From Rhodovulum marinum (GTDB taxonomy: Bacteria; Pseudomonadota; Alphaproteobacteria; Rhodobacterales; Rhodobacteraceae), in assembly GCF_004343075.1 (NCBI RefSeq), contig NZ_SLXP01000002.1, forward strand, positions 186,001 through 250,000: DNA of 64,000 nucleotides, in the 5' to 3' direction. Shown one piece after another: positions 1 to 9,907 of the stretch. The notes beneath the pieces are model-generated. The model was not told the DNA's origin. It made no database searches and saw only the letters and a program-made list of their open reading frames with translations. Each line of letters starts with the position of its first letter. Position 1 is the first letter of the stretch. The position numbers and the translations under genes are program-made.

Positions 1-102
1 CTCATTCAAAGCTTCCTCTAGGCGCAACTCGAGGTCAGACACCTCAGAACTCACGTTGAGGATGTCGTTTTCCAGCTTCTTTTGTGCTATGTCCCACGTC
101 AT
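1..102 (-). CDS. Partial coiled-coil protein overlapping nuoI (3' end outside window)
   Basis: This frame is open from an ATG at 102 to the window edge, giving 34 residues ([14 protein letters not shown]...) rich in Leu, Glu and Asn with heptad-like spacing, which suggests a coiled coil. Its ATG overlaps the nuoI stop as ATGA, so translation is probably coupled to nuoI. Codon use (ATA, AGT, TCT, GCT, TTG, CTA, AAT) and base composition are clearly less GC-rich than every neighbour. NuoJ normally follows nuoI, and this is not NuoJ, which begins with a hydrophobic helix. Function unknown; the low-GC composition suggests acquired DNA. It could be a chance frame, but the exact overlap argues for a real gene. 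Confidence 0.5.
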   Translation of the reverse strand, partial: MTWDIAQKKLENDILNVSSEVSDLELRLEEALNE

Positions 103-593
103 CGGTAGGGCGCGTCCAGTTCCAGGTTGCGGGCGATCTCGGCCTCCCAGCGTTCGCCGTTCTCAAGCAGTTTCCGCTTGTCGTAGAACAGTTCCTCGCG
201 GGTTTCGGTGGCGAATTCGAAATTCGGGCCCTCGACGATGGCATCCACGGGGCAGGCCTCCTGGCAGAAGCCGCAATAGATGCATTTCGTCATGTCGATG
301 TCATAGCGCGTGGTCCGGCGCGAGCCGTCCTCGCGCGGTTCGGCGTCGATGGTGATGGCCTGGGCGGGGCAGATCGCCTCGCACAGCTTGCAGGCGATGC
401 AGCGTTCCTCGCCATTGGGATAGCGGCGCAGCGCGTGTTCGCCGCGGAACCGGGGCGACAGCGGCCCCTTTTCATGCGGGTAGTTCACCGTGGCCTTGGG
501 CGCGAGGAAGTATTTCATCCCCAGCCGGAAGCCTTCGAGGAAATCCATCAGCAGGAAGTATTTCCCGGCGCGTTTCCAATCCATGGTGGTCAT
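99..593 (-). CDS. nuoI: NADH-quinone oxidoreductase subunit NuoI
   Basis: The 164-residue protein is the peripheral-arm ferredoxin-like subunit of complex I. It carries two 4Fe-4S clusters (N6a, N6b) that pass electrons from NuoG towards NuoB. Two CxxCxxCxxxCP motifs are visible: Cys65, 68, 71, 75 and Cys104, 107, 110, 114. An amphipathic N-terminal helix (about residues 10-30) fits membrane association. Length is usual for the alphaproteobacterial/mitochondrial TYKY type. The start has AAAAGGAG about 8 bases upstream. It is the last nuo gene in the window. Confidence 0.97.
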   Translation of the reverse strand: MTTMDWKRAGKYFLLMDFLEGFRLGMKYFLAPKATVNYPHEKGPLSPRFRGEHALRRYPNGEERCIACKLCEAICPAQAITIDAEPREDGSRRTTRYDIDMTKCIYCGFCQEACPVDAIVEGPNFEFATETREELFYDKRKLLENGERWEAEIARNLELDAPYR

Positions 594-664
594 CGGACGG
601 ACTCCTTTTCGGGACGGGGCGACGGATGCGGGGGGCCGATGCGGTCTTGTTCGCTTGCGGTCAT
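590..664 (-). CDS. Possible 24-codon micro-ORF before nuoI
   Basis: An ATG at 664, one base beyond the stop of the upstream secreted-protein gene, opens 24 codons ([12 protein letters not shown]...). Its TGA overlaps the nuoI ATG as ATGA. The peptide is charged and proline-rich with no recognisable domain. It may be a translational coupling leader or chance, because the frame is short. Confidence 0.2.
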   Translation of the reverse strand: MTASEQDRIGPPHPSPRPEKESVR

Positions 665-665
665 G

Positions 666-1181
666 TCATTCCTCGCATTCGGACGTGACGGCCTTGACCC
701 GTTCGGTCATCTCGGCGCCCTGGGCGGGCATCGCGAAGGGGGCCGCCCAGTTTTCCAGGTTTTCGCACAGCGCGCTCTTGCTGTCCTCGGCGCAGGCCGC
801 ATCGCCCAGCGCCGCGCAGGTTTCGGCGCGTACCATGTGCAGCGTGGCGTACATGTAACGGGTGTCGCCATATTCCGCGCGGACGAATTCCAGAAGGCGC
901 TCGACCTCGTTGCGCGCGGCCAGATTGCCAAGCTGTGGAACGGCGAGCCGGACGAACACCTCCCAGCGCGCGCCGGCCACGGTCAGGTCGCCATCCGGGT
1001 TTTCGAGTGGCGCGGCCTGATCGGACATCATGAACGCGCTGAAGCTGCGAAGCGCACAGATGAAATCGCCGTTCTCGGCACATTCCATGGCCTTGGCGTC
1101 AGGGTTCGCCGGTTGCGCCGCGGCCGTGCCGGCGATGCCCCCAAGCCCCAGAAACAGGGCGGCGAGAAGGGAATATCGCAT
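666..1181 (-). CDS. Secreted hypothetical protein inside the nuo operon
   Basis: A 171-residue protein with a clear signal peptide (MRYSLLAALFLGLGG, likely cleavage after TAAA near residue 22). The mature part contains several cysteines (Cys34, Cys42 and others towards the C terminus), suggesting disulfides in the periplasm. It starts 3 bases after the nuoH stop, so it is co-transcribed with complex I. No catalytic motif is recognised. Helical, repeat-like spacing of aromatic and Leu residues could be TPR-like, but that is a guess. Unassigned extra frames are known within the Rhodobacter capsulatus nuo operon. This one is comparable in context; homology was not tested. Confidence 0.8.
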   Translation of the reverse strand: MRYSLLAALFLGLGGIAGTAAAQPANPDAKAMECAENGDFICALRSFSAFMMSDQAAPLENPDGDLTVAGARWEVFVRLAVPQLGNLAARNEVERLLEFVRAEYGDTRYMYATLHMVRAETCAALGDAACAEDSKSALCENLENWAAPFAMPAQGAEMTERVKAVTSECEE

Positions 1182-1184
1182 GGC

Positions 1185-2222
1185 TCAGCCCCCCACGGCC
1201 CAGCGGGCATAGGCGCCGCCGAACAGTTCGAATTGCGCGAAGAACGCCACGATGACGACCCAGGCCAGGCTCATCGGCAGGAACACCTTCCAGCCCAGGC
1301 GCATCAGCTGGTCATAGCGGTAGCGGGGCACGATGGCCTTGACCATGGCGAAGAGGAAGAAGAACACCCCCATCTTGGCCACCATCCACAGCGCCCCGTC
1401 GGGCAGGCCCGGGATGGGCGACAGCCAGCCGCCGAAGAACAAAAGCGTCATCAGCGCGCACATCAGGAAGATGGCGATGTATTCGCCCGCCATGAACAGC
1501 AGGAACGGCGTCGAGGAATATTCCACCTGGTAGCCCGCCACGAGTTCCGATTCCGCCTCGGGAAGGTCGAAGGGCGGGCGGTTGGTCTCGGCCAGGGCCG
1601 AGATGAAGAACAGGAACACCATCGGCAGGTGCGGCAGCCAGTACCACGAGAACAGGCCGAACCGGCCGTCCTGCGCGTGGACGATGTCACCGAAATTCAG
1701 CGAGCCGGTCGACAGGATCACGCCCACGATGATGAGGCCGATGGACACCTCGTAGGAGATCATCTGCGCCGCCGAGCGCAGGCTGCCCAGGAAGGCGTAT
1801 TTCGAGTTCGACGCCCAGCCGCCCATGATGACGCCGTAGACCTCGAGCGAGGAAATCGCGAAGACATAGAGGATCGCCACGTTCAGGTCGGCCAGCACCA
1901 GCCGGTCGGAGAACGGGATGACCGCCCAGGCGATCATCGCCATGACGAAGGAAATCATCGGCGCCAGCAGGAAGACCGGACGGTCGACACCGGCGGGAAT
2001 GACGACCTCTTTGACCACGTATTTCAACGCGTCGGCCACCGTCTGCAGCAGGCCGAACACGCCCACCACGTTCGGCCCCTTGCGCATCTGCACCGCGGCC
2101 CAGATCTTGCGGTCGCCATAGACGAGGAACAGCAGCGAGATCATCACGAAGGCGATCACCATCAGCCCCTGCGCCATGATCGTCAGCGCCACCCCGAACC
2201 CGGTATCCAGAAAATCCGCCAT
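1185..2222 (-). CDS. nuoH: NADH-quinone oxidoreductase subunit NuoH
   Basis: The 345-residue integral membrane subunit (ND1 type) forms the quinone-binding interface between the two arms of complex I. About eight hydrophobic helices are visible, with conserved stretches such as [17 protein letters not shown] near the N terminus and [14 protein letters not shown] in the central loop that lines the quinone tunnel. The frame extends upstream of 2222, but ATG 2222 (MADFLDTGF) gives the family N terminus and is preceded by AGGGACGAG. It lies between two non-complex-I genes, a lipoprotein-like gene upstream and a secreted protein downstream. Confidence 0.97.
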   Translation of the reverse strand: MADFLDTGFGVALTIMAQGLMVIAFVMISLLFLVYGDRKIWAAVQMRKGPNVVGVFGLLQTVADALKYVVKEVVIPAGVDRPVFLLAPMISFVMAMIAWAVIPFSDRLVLADLNVAILYVFAISSLEVYGVIMGGWASNSKYAFLGSLRSAAQMISYEVSIGLIIVGVILSTGSLNFGDIVHAQDGRFGLFSWYWLPHLPMVFLFFISALAETNRPPFDLPEAESELVAGYQVEYSSTPFLLFMAGEYIAIFLMCALMTLLFFGGWLSPIPGLPDGALWMVAKMGVFFFLFAMVKAIVPRYRYDQLMRLGWKVFLPMSLAWVVIVAFFAQFELFGGAYARWAVGG

Positions 2223-2239
2223 CTCGTCCCTATCGTTCC

Positions 2240-2647
2240 TCAGACCGTCGGTATGCCCTGCCCGGCGCAATCGGCCACGACGACTTCGGCGTCGATGGTC
2301 CGGATGCCCTCGGGCAGGATCGCAGACATGGTATAGACGGCATCGGCCTTGACGATGCCGCCGCGTTCCTGGCCCAGCTGCGTGCGCACGTGGCGCAGAA
2401 AGCCGTAGCCCCGGCCCAGCGCGTAATTCGCCGCCGCGCAACGCGCATAGGCCTGCACCGCCTCGGGGCCGTCGGGGTGCTTCATGCGGACGACCATGTT
2501 CACCAGGTCGTCGCTGAGCACCGCCGCCTCGGCGCCCAGGTAGGCGGGCGCGCGGTCGGCGCCCGGCAGGGTCGGCGCACAGCCGCCCGCCCCGGCCATA
2601 AGGCCCAGCGCGAGAAGCGGCGCGATAGGGTGGCGGACCCGCTGCAT
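2240..2647 (-). CDS. Putative lipoprotein between nuoG and nuoH
   Basis: A 135-residue protein with a positively charged start (MQRVRHP), a hydrophobic segment and a Gly-Gly-Cys (about residue 23) resembling a lipobox, though -3 is Ala instead of the usual Leu. The mature part has two further cysteines that could pair. It starts 4 bases after the nuoG stop and ends 17 bases before nuoH, so it belongs to the operon. No family was recognised. Role in complex I biogenesis is possible but not shown. Confidence 0.72.
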   Translation of the reverse strand: MQRVRHPIAPLLALGLMAGAGGCAPTLPGADRAPAYLGAEAAVLSDDLVNMVVRMKHPDGPEAVQAYARCAAANYALGRGYGFLRHVRTQLGQERGGIVKADAVYTMSAILPEGIRTIDAEVVVADCAGQGIPTV

Positions 2648-2651
2648 CGGC

Positions 2652-4664
2652 CTATTCCGCGGCCATGGCGCCGGTCCGGCGCGCCTTGGCCAGGGCCGAG
2701 AGTTCGGCCATCAGCTTGGAGGCGCGCGCGATCGGGTTGGTCAGGTAGAAATCCCGGACCGGGCTGTCGAAGGCGCCGGTGCCCAGCGGCCCCTCGGGCA
2801 GCGCGTCCCAGGCGTTTTCCGGCACCTCGTCGATCAGGGCCAGGTGCGGGGCGGCCTTGACCAGGCGCTGGCGCAGCTGAACGAGCGTGTCATAGGGCAA
2901 CGTGGCGCCGATCTCGGCGGAAAGGGCACGCAGGATCGCCCAGTTCTCCTTGGCCTCGCCCGGCGGGAAACCGGCGCGAAGCGCCAGTTGCGGGCGGCCT
3001 TCGGTGTTGACGAACAGGCCCTGTTCCTCGGGATAGGCCGCGCCCGGCAGGATCACGTCGGCGCGGTGCGCGCCGCGGTCGCCATGGCTGCCCTGGTAGA
3101 TCACGAAGGGACCCGGCGCGATGTCGATCTCATCGGCGCCGAGGTTGTAGACCACGTCGGCGCCGTTCAGCAGGTCGGCCACGCCGTTCGGGCCGACGCA
3201 GCCCGCATCCATCGCGCCGACGCGCGCGGCGGCCGTGTGCAGCACCAGCATCCCGCCGCCGGTGCGTTCGGAGAGCAGCATCGCCGCAGCCAGCACCGCC
3301 GCGCCATCGTCCCCGGTCAGCGCACCCTGCCCGACGATGACCAGCGCGTTTTCCTGCGTCTCGGCCCCGTCGACGAGCGCCTTGAGCGCGGCGCGGTCGG
3401 TGCCGTGTTCGACCACGTCGAAGGTCAGGTCCGATGGCGGGCCGACGCGGTGCACGGTGGCGCCGTGCAGCCAGGCCTTGCGCAGGCGGGCGTTCAGAAC
3501 GGGCGCCTCGGCGCGCGGGTCGGTGCCCACCAGGTAGATCGTGCGGGCGTGGTCGATATCCTCGATCGCGGCATTGCCGACATAGGCGGACCGGTTGCCC
3601 GCGGGCAGTTTCGCGCCGTCGGTGCGGCATTCGACATGGCCGCCCTGCCCCTCGACCAGTTCCCTGAGCGCGAAGGCGGGTTCGACGGGCACCAGGTCGC
3701 CCACCAGACCGGCCAGCTTCTTCGCGCCCTTGATGGCGGTCGCGGCGGCGGCCAGCGCCTCGGGCCAGGAGGCCGCGCGCAGCTTGCCGTTCTCGCGGAT
3801 GTAGGGTTTGTCGAGGCGTTGCCGGCGCAGCCCGTCCCACACGAAACGGGTCTTGTCGGAGATCCATTCCTCGTTCACGCCGTCATGGTTGCGCGGCAGG
3901 ATGCGCATCACCTCGCGGCCCTTGGTGTCGATGCGGATGTTCGACCCCAGCGCGTCCATCACGTCGATCGTCTCGGTCTTGGTCAGTTCCCAGGGCCGGG
4001 CGGTGAAGGCATAGGGTTTCGAGGTCAGCGCGCCCACCGGGCAGAGGTCGATGATGTTGCCCTGCAATTCGGAATCGAGCGTCTGGCCGAGGTAGGAGGT
4101 GATCTCGGCATCCTCGCCGCGGCCGGTCTGGCCGAGTTCCGGCATCCCCGCCACCTCGGTGATGAAGCGCACGCAGCGGGTGCAGGAGATGCAGCGGGTC
4201 ATGCAGGTGCCCACCAGCGGGCCCAGGTCCGGGTCCTCGACGGCGCGCTTGGGTTCGCGGTAGCGGCTGAAGTCCACGCCGTAAGCCATTGCCTGGTCTT
4301 GCAGATCGCATTCCCCGCCCTGGTCGCAGATGGGGCAGTCGAGGGGGTGGTTGATGAGCAGGAACTCCATCACCCCTTCGCGGGCCTTCTTGACCATTGG
4401 GGAGTTCGTCCGGACCACAGGCGGCTGGCCCTCGGGGCCGGGGCGCAGGTCGCGCACCTGCATCGCGCAGGAGGCCGCCGGTTTCGGCGGGCCGCCGACG
4501 ATTTCCACCAGGCACATCCGGCAATTGCCCGCGATGGACAGCCGTTCATGGTAGCAGAAGCGCGGGATCTCGATCCCCGCCACCTCGCAGGCCTGCAGCA
4601 CCGTCATCGCGGGGTCGACCTCGATCTCGTGCTCGTCGATGATGATCTTGCGTAGCTCTGCCAT
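2652..4664 (-). CDS. nuoG: NADH-quinone oxidoreductase subunit NuoG
   Basis: The 670-residue largest peripheral subunit carries one 2Fe-2S and several 4Fe-4S clusters and passes electrons from NuoF to NuoI. The N-terminal ferredoxin-like domain shows [15 protein letters not shown] near residues 37-51. It is followed by the His-Cys cluster region ([18 protein letters not shown]) and CISCTRC. The C-terminal two thirds is the molybdopterin-oxidoreductase-like fold, which carries no cofactor in this subunit. Length fits the mitochondrial 75-kDa type. Confidence 0.97.
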   Translation of the reverse strand: MAELRKIIIDEHEIEVDPAMTVLQACEVAGIEIPRFCYHERLSIAGNCRMCLVEIVGGPPKPAASCAMQVRDLRPGPEGQPPVVRTNSPMVKKAREGVMEFLLINHPLDCPICDQGGECDLQDQAMAYGVDFSRYREPKRAVEDPDLGPLVGTCMTRCISCTRCVRFITEVAGMPELGQTGRGEDAEITSYLGQTLDSELQGNIIDLCPVGALTSKPYAFTARPWELTKTETIDVMDALGSNIRIDTKGREVMRILPRNHDGVNEEWISDKTRFVWDGLRRQRLDKPYIRENGKLRAASWPEALAAAATAIKGAKKLAGLVGDLVPVEPAFALRELVEGQGGHVECRTDGAKLPAGNRSAYVGNAAIEDIDHARTIYLVGTDPRAEAPVLNARLRKAWLHGATVHRVGPPSDLTFDVVEHGTDRAALKALVDGAETQENALVIVGQGALTGDDGAAVLAAAMLLSERTGGGMLVLHTAAARVGAMDAGCVGPNGVADLLNGADVVYNLGADEIDIAPGPFVIYQGSHGDRGAHRADVILPGAAYPEEQGLFVNTEGRPQLALRAGFPPGEAKENWAILRALSAEIGATLPYDTLVQLRQRLVKAAPHLALIDEVPENAWDALPEGPLGTGAFDSPVRDFYLTNPIARASKLMAELSALAKARRTGAMAAE

Positions 4665-4792
4665 GCCCTTGCCTTGTCACCTGTCCTGCGGTGCGCCCAG
4701 GCGCCCCGTCCGGTTCCGAATGCCGCGGCCCGAGCCTGTCCGGCCCGGCGCCCCGCGGGATCGCCTGTCGTTGTCGCCCCGCGGCCCCATCC

Positions 4793-5203
4793 CTACCTCG
4801 CCTTCAACAGAACGCCGATCTGGCTGTTCCGGTCGATTTCGGTCAGGCCGACGGGGCAATAGCTGGCCCCGTCCTTCAGCGTCACGCCCCGCGCCACCAG
4901 CCAGGCGCGGGCGGCGTCCTCGACGCGCGTCTTCTCGGCCTTGTCGGTGACGAAGGCCTCGATCTCGTCGTCGGAATAGCCCGCCTCATTGGCGGCCTGC
5001 TTGAGGTCGCGCATGAAGCCATAGGCGCGCAGGAAACGCGGCTCGATGCGGTCGCAGTTCCGGCGGATCATGTTCGCGATGGCGATGACCGTCAGGCCCT
5101 GGTTGATCTGCGCATGTTCGGACAGCGGCGGCCGGGCCTGGGCGGCAGCGGCGGTGCCGGCGGCAAGACCCGTGGCAAGGACGGCGGACAGGACAAGACG
5201 CAT
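4793..5203 (-). CDS. DUF5333-type secreted protein in the nuo operon
   Basis: A 136-residue protein with a signal peptide (MRLVLSAVLATGLAAGTAAA). The mature part has two cysteines, in RRNC and SYCPVG, which may form a disulfide. It resembles the DUF5333 family known from Rhodobacterales genomes; I recall that family next to nuo genes, but no search was run. ATG 5203 is chosen because it creates the signal peptide, although the frame stays open upstream. Spacers of about 128 bases flank it on each side between nuoF and nuoG. Function unknown. Confidence 0.72.
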   Translation of the reverse strand: MRLVLSAVLATGLAAGTAAAAQARPPLSEHAQINQGLTVIAIANMIRRNCDRIEPRFLRAYGFMRDLKQAANEAGYSDDEIEAFVTDKAEKTRVEDAARAWLVARGVTLKDGASYCPVGLTEIDRNSQIGVLLKAR

Positions 5204-5331
5204 GGCGCGGACCTCTCTGCGGATGGCGGGAACGGCGGCGCGCGCGCCCCGTCCCGCCCCGAAGATGGGGCCGCGGGGTGCCGCTATGCAATAACAGCCC
5301 CCCCCGGCCCGGGATATGCGCCCCGTCCCGA

Positions 5332-6627
5332 TCACTCGGCCGCCACCGCGCTGATCTTGCCGGTCTTGCGGGCCTTGATGCGGTCCTCGATCTCGTCGCG
5401 GAAATGCCGGATCAGGCCCTGGATCGGCCAGGCGGCGGCATCGCCCAAGGCACAGATCGTGTGGCCCTCGACCTGTTTCGACACGTCGAACAGCATGTCG
5501 ATCTCTTCCACCTCGGCCTCGCCGCGGACGAGGCGTTCCATCACCCGCATCATCCAGCCGGTGCCCTCGCGGCAGGGGGTGCACTGGCCGCAGCTTTCAT
5601 GCTTGTAGAACTTGGCCAGGCGCCAGATCGCCTTGATGACGTCGGTCGACTGGTCCATCACGATCACCGCCGCGGTGCCCAGCCCCGATTGCTGTTCGCG
5701 CAGCCAGTCGAAATCCATGATCGCCTCGTCGCAGAGGCTGGCGGGCAAGAGCGGCACGGACGAGCCGCCCGGGATCACCGCCTTGAGGTTGTCCCAGCCG
5801 CCGCGCACGCCGCCGCAATGCAGATCCAGCAGCTCGCGCAGGCTGATCGACATGCTTTCCTCGACCACGCAGGGGTTGTTCACATGGCCCGAGATCGCGA
5901 ACAGCTTGGTGCCCGCGTTGTTCGGCCGGCCGAAACTGGCGAACCAGTCGCCGCCGCGGCGCAGGATGGTGGGCACGACGGCGATGGATTCGACGTTGTT
6001 CACCGTGGTCGGACAGCCGTACAGGCCGGACCCCGCCGGGAAGGGCGGCTTCATCCGGGGCATGCCCTTCTTGCCCTCGAGGCTTTCCAGAAGCGCGGTT
6101 TCCTCGCCGCAGATATAGGCGCCGGCACCGTGCGAGACGTAAAGGTCGAAATCCCAGCCGGATTTCGCGGCGTTCTTGCCCAGAAGACCCGCGTCATAGG
6201 CCTCGTCGATGGCGGCCTGCAGGGCCTCGCGCTCGCGGATGTATTCGCCGCGGATGTAGATGTAACAGGCATGGGCCTGCATCGCGAAACTGGCGATCAG
6301 CGCCCCCTCGATCAGCGTGTGGGGGTCGTGGCGCATGATCTCGCGGTCCTTGCAGGTGCCCGGCTCGGATTCATCCGCGTTGATCACCAGGTAGTGCGGC
6401 CTCCCGTCGCTTTCCTTCGGCATGAAGGACCATTTAAGACCGGTGGGGAAACCCGCGCCGCCACGGCCGCGAAGACCGGATTTCTTCATCTCGTCGATGA
6501 TCCAGTCGCGGCCCTTGGCGATGAGTGCCGCCGTGCCGTCCCAATGCCCCCGGGCGCGCGCGCCGGAGAGGGTGCGGTCATACATCCCGTAGAGATTGGT
6601 GAAGATGCGGTCCTGGTCGGTCAGCAT
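5332..6627 (-). CDS. nuoF: NADH-quinone oxidoreductase subunit NuoF
   Basis: The 431-residue NADH- and FMN-binding subunit oxidises NADH and reduces FMN at the tip of complex I. Visible hallmarks are the NADH-binding glycine-rich stretch [13 protein letters not shown] (about residues 54-66), the FMN region [13 protein letters not shown]-like (here [13 protein letters not shown]) and the C-terminal 4Fe-4S motif [15 protein letters not shown]. Full length for the family. A 255-base spacer separates it from the upstream helix-hairpin-helix gene. Confidence 0.97.
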   Translation of the reverse strand: MLTDQDRIFTNLYGMYDRTLSGARARGHWDGTAALIAKGRDWIIDEMKKSGLRGRGGAGFPTGLKWSFMPKESDGRPHYLVINADESEPGTCKDREIMRHDPHTLIEGALIASFAMQAHACYIYIRGEYIREREALQAAIDEAYDAGLLGKNAAKSGWDFDLYVSHGAGAYICGEETALLESLEGKKGMPRMKPPFPAGSGLYGCPTTVNNVESIAVVPTILRRGGDWFASFGRPNNAGTKLFAISGHVNNPCVVEESMSISLRELLDLHCGGVRGGWDNLKAVIPGGSSVPLLPASLCDEAIMDFDWLREQQSGLGTAAVIVMDQSTDVIKAIWRLAKFYKHESCGQCTPCREGTGWMMRVMERLVRGEAEVEEIDMLFDVSKQVEGHTICALGDAAAWPIQGLIRHFRDEIEDRIKARKTGKISAVAAE

Positions 6628-6882
6628 GCCTTATCCCCGTTGGTTCCGGCCCGAAAGCCGAAGCGTTCCTGTCGCGCCCCGCGCCGTGGCGCGGGAGGCG
6701 TGCCCGGCCTGATGCGCCGGATGTTGGGGGCCATCGGGCAGGTGTCCCTGCCCCTGGCCCCGTGCCGCCGGGGAGGCGACCGGCGGGCGGTGCCCGCGGC
6801 GGGGTCGGTCCACCGTCATGGACCCCATCCCGCGCCGCGCCGCGCGCCGTCGTCGATCACCCCACCCGTCACGGTCACCTCG

Positions 6883-7596
6883 TCAGGCTTCGCCCTCGCT
6901 GGCCCGCTTCGAGAACTCGGTCTCGCCGCCGGCGGCCAGGATCTTGGCCTGGGCAACCCAGTCGTCACGGCTGACGCGGCCCTTGAAGCCTTCCAGGTGC
7001 TCGTCCACCCACGCGACCTCGTCCGCGGTCCAGGCCGAGATCTGGTCGTAGTGGTAGAAGCCCAGCTCGTTGCACAGCTTTTCAAGCTTGGGTCCGACGC
7101 CCTTGATCAGCTTGAGGTCGTCGGCACCGCCCGCGCGGGGACCCGACAGCGCCACGGGGCGCTTGCCCACCTCGGCGGCGGCCGGCGCAGGCGCCGGGGC
7201 CGGCTTCGGAGCGGGCGCGGGCGCGGGTTTCGGCGCCGGTTTGGCGGCGGCGGGCTTGGGCGCCGATTTCGGCACGGTGGGCGCCACCTTGGGGCCGCCC
7301 GGCTTTTCGGCGGTCTTGATTTCCTTGGCCGCGTTGGCCTCGAGATAGGGCTTGCGGGCGGCCTCTGCCTCCCGACGCGCCTGGGCCTCTGCCTTGAACT
7401 CGGCATCGGTCTTGCAGAAGTTCATGGTCAGCACGAGCCCGGCCACGATGCCGACACCGGCACCGCCGATGAAGGACCCCAGCGCCCACAGCCCGATCAG
7501 GTTGCCGAAGGCCACCACGGTCAGGCCGATCACGGCGGCGATCGCCCACCAGAAGATCGCGCATTTGAACTTTGCTTCACTGCGAGAAATGTTCAT
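6883..7596 (-). CDS. Membrane-anchored helix-hairpin-helix protein (NuoE C-terminal-domain-like)
   Basis: A 237-residue protein with two hydrophobic helices (about 12-33 and 38-58), a charged linker, a Pro/Ala/Lys-rich low-complexity stretch (about 100-140) and a C-terminal domain (about 155-220). The C-terminal domain has the LIKGVGPKLEKL hairpin followed by TADEVAWVDEHLEGFKGR. The same kind of domain occurs as a C-terminal extension of NuoE in some Rhodobacterales. Here it stands alone just downstream of a NuoE that lacks it. It may bind complex I at the membrane; the function is not established. Confidence 0.8.
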   Translation of the reverse strand: MNISRSEAKFKCAIFWWAIAAVIGLTVVAFGNLIGLWALGSFIGGAGVGIVAGLVLTMNFCKTDAEFKAEAQARREAEAARKPYLEANAAKEIKTAEKPGGPKVAPTVPKSAPKPAAAKPAPKPAPAPAPKPAPAPAPAAAEVGKRPVALSGPRAGGADDLKLIKGVGPKLEKLCNELGFYHYDQISAWTADEVAWVDEHLEGFKGRVSRDDWVAQAKILAAGGETEFSKRASEGEA

Positions 7597-7654
7597 CTCT
7601 TGTCTCCGCTCCGACGGTTATTCGTCCGACGCCATTTGTAACGCGTCCGCCGCC

Positions 7655-8392
7655 CTATGTCTTGACCTCTTCCGCCGCAGGTCCCGCGCGCCGCCAGGGC
7701 GTCAGAAGCGGCACCTCGGTGCCGTCGATCCGCTTGACCGTGTCGCCGATCGTGGTGGCCAGTTCGACCGAGGCGTTCTGCGCCAGTTTCGCACCGCCCT
7801 GCCCGGTCAGGCTGGTCGCGCCGCCCTTGGGTTCCGAGGCGAAACGGCCGTTCTGCGGCCCCGGGGTCGGCACCCGGCCCGCGGCCAGTTCGTCGAGGAT
7901 CCAGCCCAGCCGCTCGGCGGTGAGATCCTCGTAGTAATCCTTGCCGATCTGCGCCATCGGCGCGTTGGAACAGGCGCCCAGGCATTCGACCTCTTCCCAG
8001 CTGAACTTGCCATCAGGGGACAGCGTGAAGGGCTGGGTGGCGATCTTGTCCTTGCAGACCGCGATCAGGTCCTCGGCGCCGCAGATCAGGCAGGACGTCG
8101 TGCCGCAGATCTGCACATGGGCCACCGAGCCAACCGGGGCCAGCTGGAACATGAAATAGAACGTCGCCACCTCGAGCGCGCGGATATGCGCCATGCCCAG
8201 CATGTCGGCCACGTATTCGATGGCCGGCCGGGTCAGCCAGCCCTCCTGCTCCTGGGCACGCCACAGCAGCGGGATGATGGCGCTGGCCTGGCGGCCGGGC
8301 GGATATTTGCCGATCTGGGCCTCGGCCCACGCCCGGTTCTCGGGCGTGAACGCGAAGCTGTCGGGTTGGTCGTGGTGCAGACGTCTTTGCAT
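7655..8392 (-). CDS. nuoE: NADH-quinone oxidoreductase subunit NuoE
   Basis: The 245-residue thioredoxin-like subunit carries 2Fe-2S cluster N1a, with ligands visible as Cys96, Cys101, Cys137 and Cys141 (QICGTTSC...[10 protein letters not shown]). It partners NuoF. Its ATG overlaps the preceding stop as TAATG, so it is translationally coupled. The last 80 or so residues after the core are Pro/Gly-rich and do not contain the helix-hairpin-helix extension, which is encoded by the next gene. Confidence 0.96.
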   Translation of the reverse strand: MQRRLHHDQPDSFAFTPENRAWAEAQIGKYPPGRQASAIIPLLWRAQEQEGWLTRPAIEYVADMLGMAHIRALEVATFYFMFQLAPVGSVAHVQICGTTSCLICGAEDLIAVCKDKIATQPFTLSPDGKFSWEEVECLGACSNAPMAQIGKDYYEDLTAERLGWILDELAAGRVPTPGPQNGRFASEPKGGATSLTGQGGAKLAQNASVELATTIGDTVKRIDGTEVPLLTPWRRAGPAAEEVKT

Positions 8393-8697
8393 TACTTGGC
8401 ACAGTCTCCCGAAATGAGCCGGATCCCGGCCCGGTCGCCGGTCTGGTCCTCGATCTCGCCGCGGGCACGCAGCGCGGCGGCGATCTCTTCCAGCTTGGCC
8501 TCGTCGAAGCCGGTGGCGGTTTCCACGGCGGCGGCCCGGGCCGCGCTGTCGACGAGACAGCCGACATCGACCATCGCGCGGCGCAGCGCGTCGAGATCGG
8601 ACTGGCCGACCTCGGCGAAGGCCGCCCATGGCGCCAGCGCGCCGGCAAGGCCCAGCGCCGTCGCGGCGCGGGCGGTTATGGGACGCGGGCCGCTCAC
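8392..8697 (-). CDS. Small secreted hypothetical protein between nuoD and nuoE
   Basis: A 101-residue protein starting at a GTG that overlaps the nuoD stop as GTGA, and ending in a TAATG overlap with nuoE. Residues 8-28 form a signal-peptide-like hydrophobic stretch ([15 protein letters not shown]). The mature part contains two cysteines (Cys47 and Cys99) and an acidic helical middle. The two overlaps strongly support translation as part of the operon. No family recognised; the position matches one of the extra frames typical of nuo operons in this order. Confidence 0.75.
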   Translation of the reverse strand: MSGPRPITARAATALGLAGALAPWAAFAEVGQSDLDALRRAMVDVGCLVDSAARAAAVETATGFDEAKLEEIAAALRARGEIEDQTGDRAGIRLISGDCAK

Positions 8698-9905
8698 CGG
8701 TCGATTTCCCCGAACACCACGTCCATCGTGCCGATGATCGCGGCCACGTCGGCCAGCTGGTGGCCGCGGGTGATGTGGTCCATCGCCTGCAGGTGCAGGA
8801 AACCCGGCGCGCGCAGCTTGGCGCGGTAGGGCTTGTTGGTGCCATCGGCCACCAGGTAGACGCCGAATTCGCCCTTGGGCGCCTCGACCGCGGCGTAGAC
8901 CTCGCCCTCGGGAACGTGGAAGCCCTCGGTATACAGCTTGAAATGGTGGATCAGCGCTTCCATCGAGGTTTTCATGTCGCCCCGCGTGGGCGGCGCGATC
9001 TTGCCCCGGTTCAGCACATCGCCCTTTTCGCGGCGCAGCTTTTCGCAGCACTGGCGGATGATGTGGGTGGACTGGCGCATCTCTTCCATGCGGACGAGGT
9101 AGCGGTCGTAACAGTCACCGTTCTTGCCCACGGGGATCTGGAACTCGAACTCGTCATAGCATTCATAGGGCTGCGACCGGCGCAAATCCCAGGCCAGGCC
9201 CGAGCCGCGCACCATCACCCCCGAAAAGCCCCATTCGAGGATTTCCTCTTCGGTGACGACACCGATATCGGCGTTGCGCTGCTTGAAGATGCGGTTTTCC
9301 GTCAGCAGGCCGTCGATGTCGTCGATCACCGCGGGGAATTCCACCGCCCAGCGGTCGATATCCTCGATCAACTCGTCGGGCAGGTCCTGGTGCACGCCGC
9401 CGGGCCGGAAATAGGCCGCGTGCAGGCGCGCACCGCAGGCCCGCTCGTAGAAGATCATCAGCTTTTCGCGCTCTTCGAAGCCCCAGAGCGGCGGCGTCAG
9501 CGCGCCCACGTCCATCGCCTGCGTGGTGACGTTCAGCAGGTGGTTCAGCACCCGGCCGATTTCGGAATACAGAACCCGGATCAGCTGTGCCCGGCGCGGC
9601 ACCTCGGTTTTCGTCAGCTTCTCGATGGCCAGGCACCAGGCATGTTCCTGGTTCATCGGGGCCACGTAATCGAGCCGGTCGAAATAGGGCAGGTTCTGCA
9701 GGTAGGTACGGCTTTCCATCAGCTTTTCGGTGCCGCGGTGCAGCAGGCCGATATGCGGGTCGGCGCGTTCGACGATCTCGCCGTCCAGCTCCAGCACCAG
9801 GCGCAGAACGCCATGCGCCGCAGGGTGTTGCGGACCGAAGTTGATGTTGAAGTTGCGGATGCTCTGTTCGCCTGTCCGCGCGTCGTGAAAGGCGTTGTCC
9901 TTCAT
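8694..9905 (-). CDS. nuoD: NADH-quinone oxidoreductase subunit NuoD
   Basis: The 403-residue 49-kDa-type subunit lines the quinone site next to cluster N2 with Nuo[16 protein letters not shown] near residue 20 is the family signature, and [12 protein letters not shown] follows. The protein is separate from NuoC, as in alphaproteobacteria and mitochondria and unlike the fused NuoCD of E. coli. The upstream frame is open, but ATG 9905 gives the expected N terminus. It follows a sulfotransferase gene by 2 bases, an unusual neighbour. Confidence 0.97.
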   Translation of the reverse strand: MKDNAFHDARTGEQSIRNFNINFGPQHPAAHGVLRLVLELDGEIVERADPHIGLLHRGTEKLMESRTYLQNLPYFDRLDYVAPMNQEHAWCLAIEKLTKTEVPRRAQLIRVLYSEIGRVLNHLLNVTTQAMDVGALTPPLWGFEEREKLMIFYERACGARLHAAYFRPGGVHQDLPDELIEDIDRWAVEFPAVIDDIDGLLTENRIFKQRNADIGVVTEEEILEWGFSGVMVRGSGLAWDLRRSQPYECYDEFEFQIPVGKNGDCYDRYLVRMEEMRQSTHIIRQCCEKLRREKGDVLNRGKIAPPTRGDMKTSMEALIHHFKLYTEGFHVPEGEVYAAVEAPKGEFGVYLVADGTNKPYRAKLRAPGFLHLQAMDHITRGHQLADVAAIIGTMDVVFGEIDR

Positions 9906-9907
9906 CG

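Noticed and set aside
84-2336. 750-codon open frame on the plus strand across nuoH-nuoI
   Set aside because: It is antisense to clear nuo genes, its product is His/Arg/Gly-rich with no domain, and GC-rich coding DNA often leaves such frames open.
6631-6828. 65-codon minus frame between nuoF and the helix-hairpin-helix gene
   Set aside because: Arg/Pro/Gly-rich, without signal peptide, domain or fitting ribosome site, unlike the accepted small nuo genes. The 255-base spacer looks empty otherwise.
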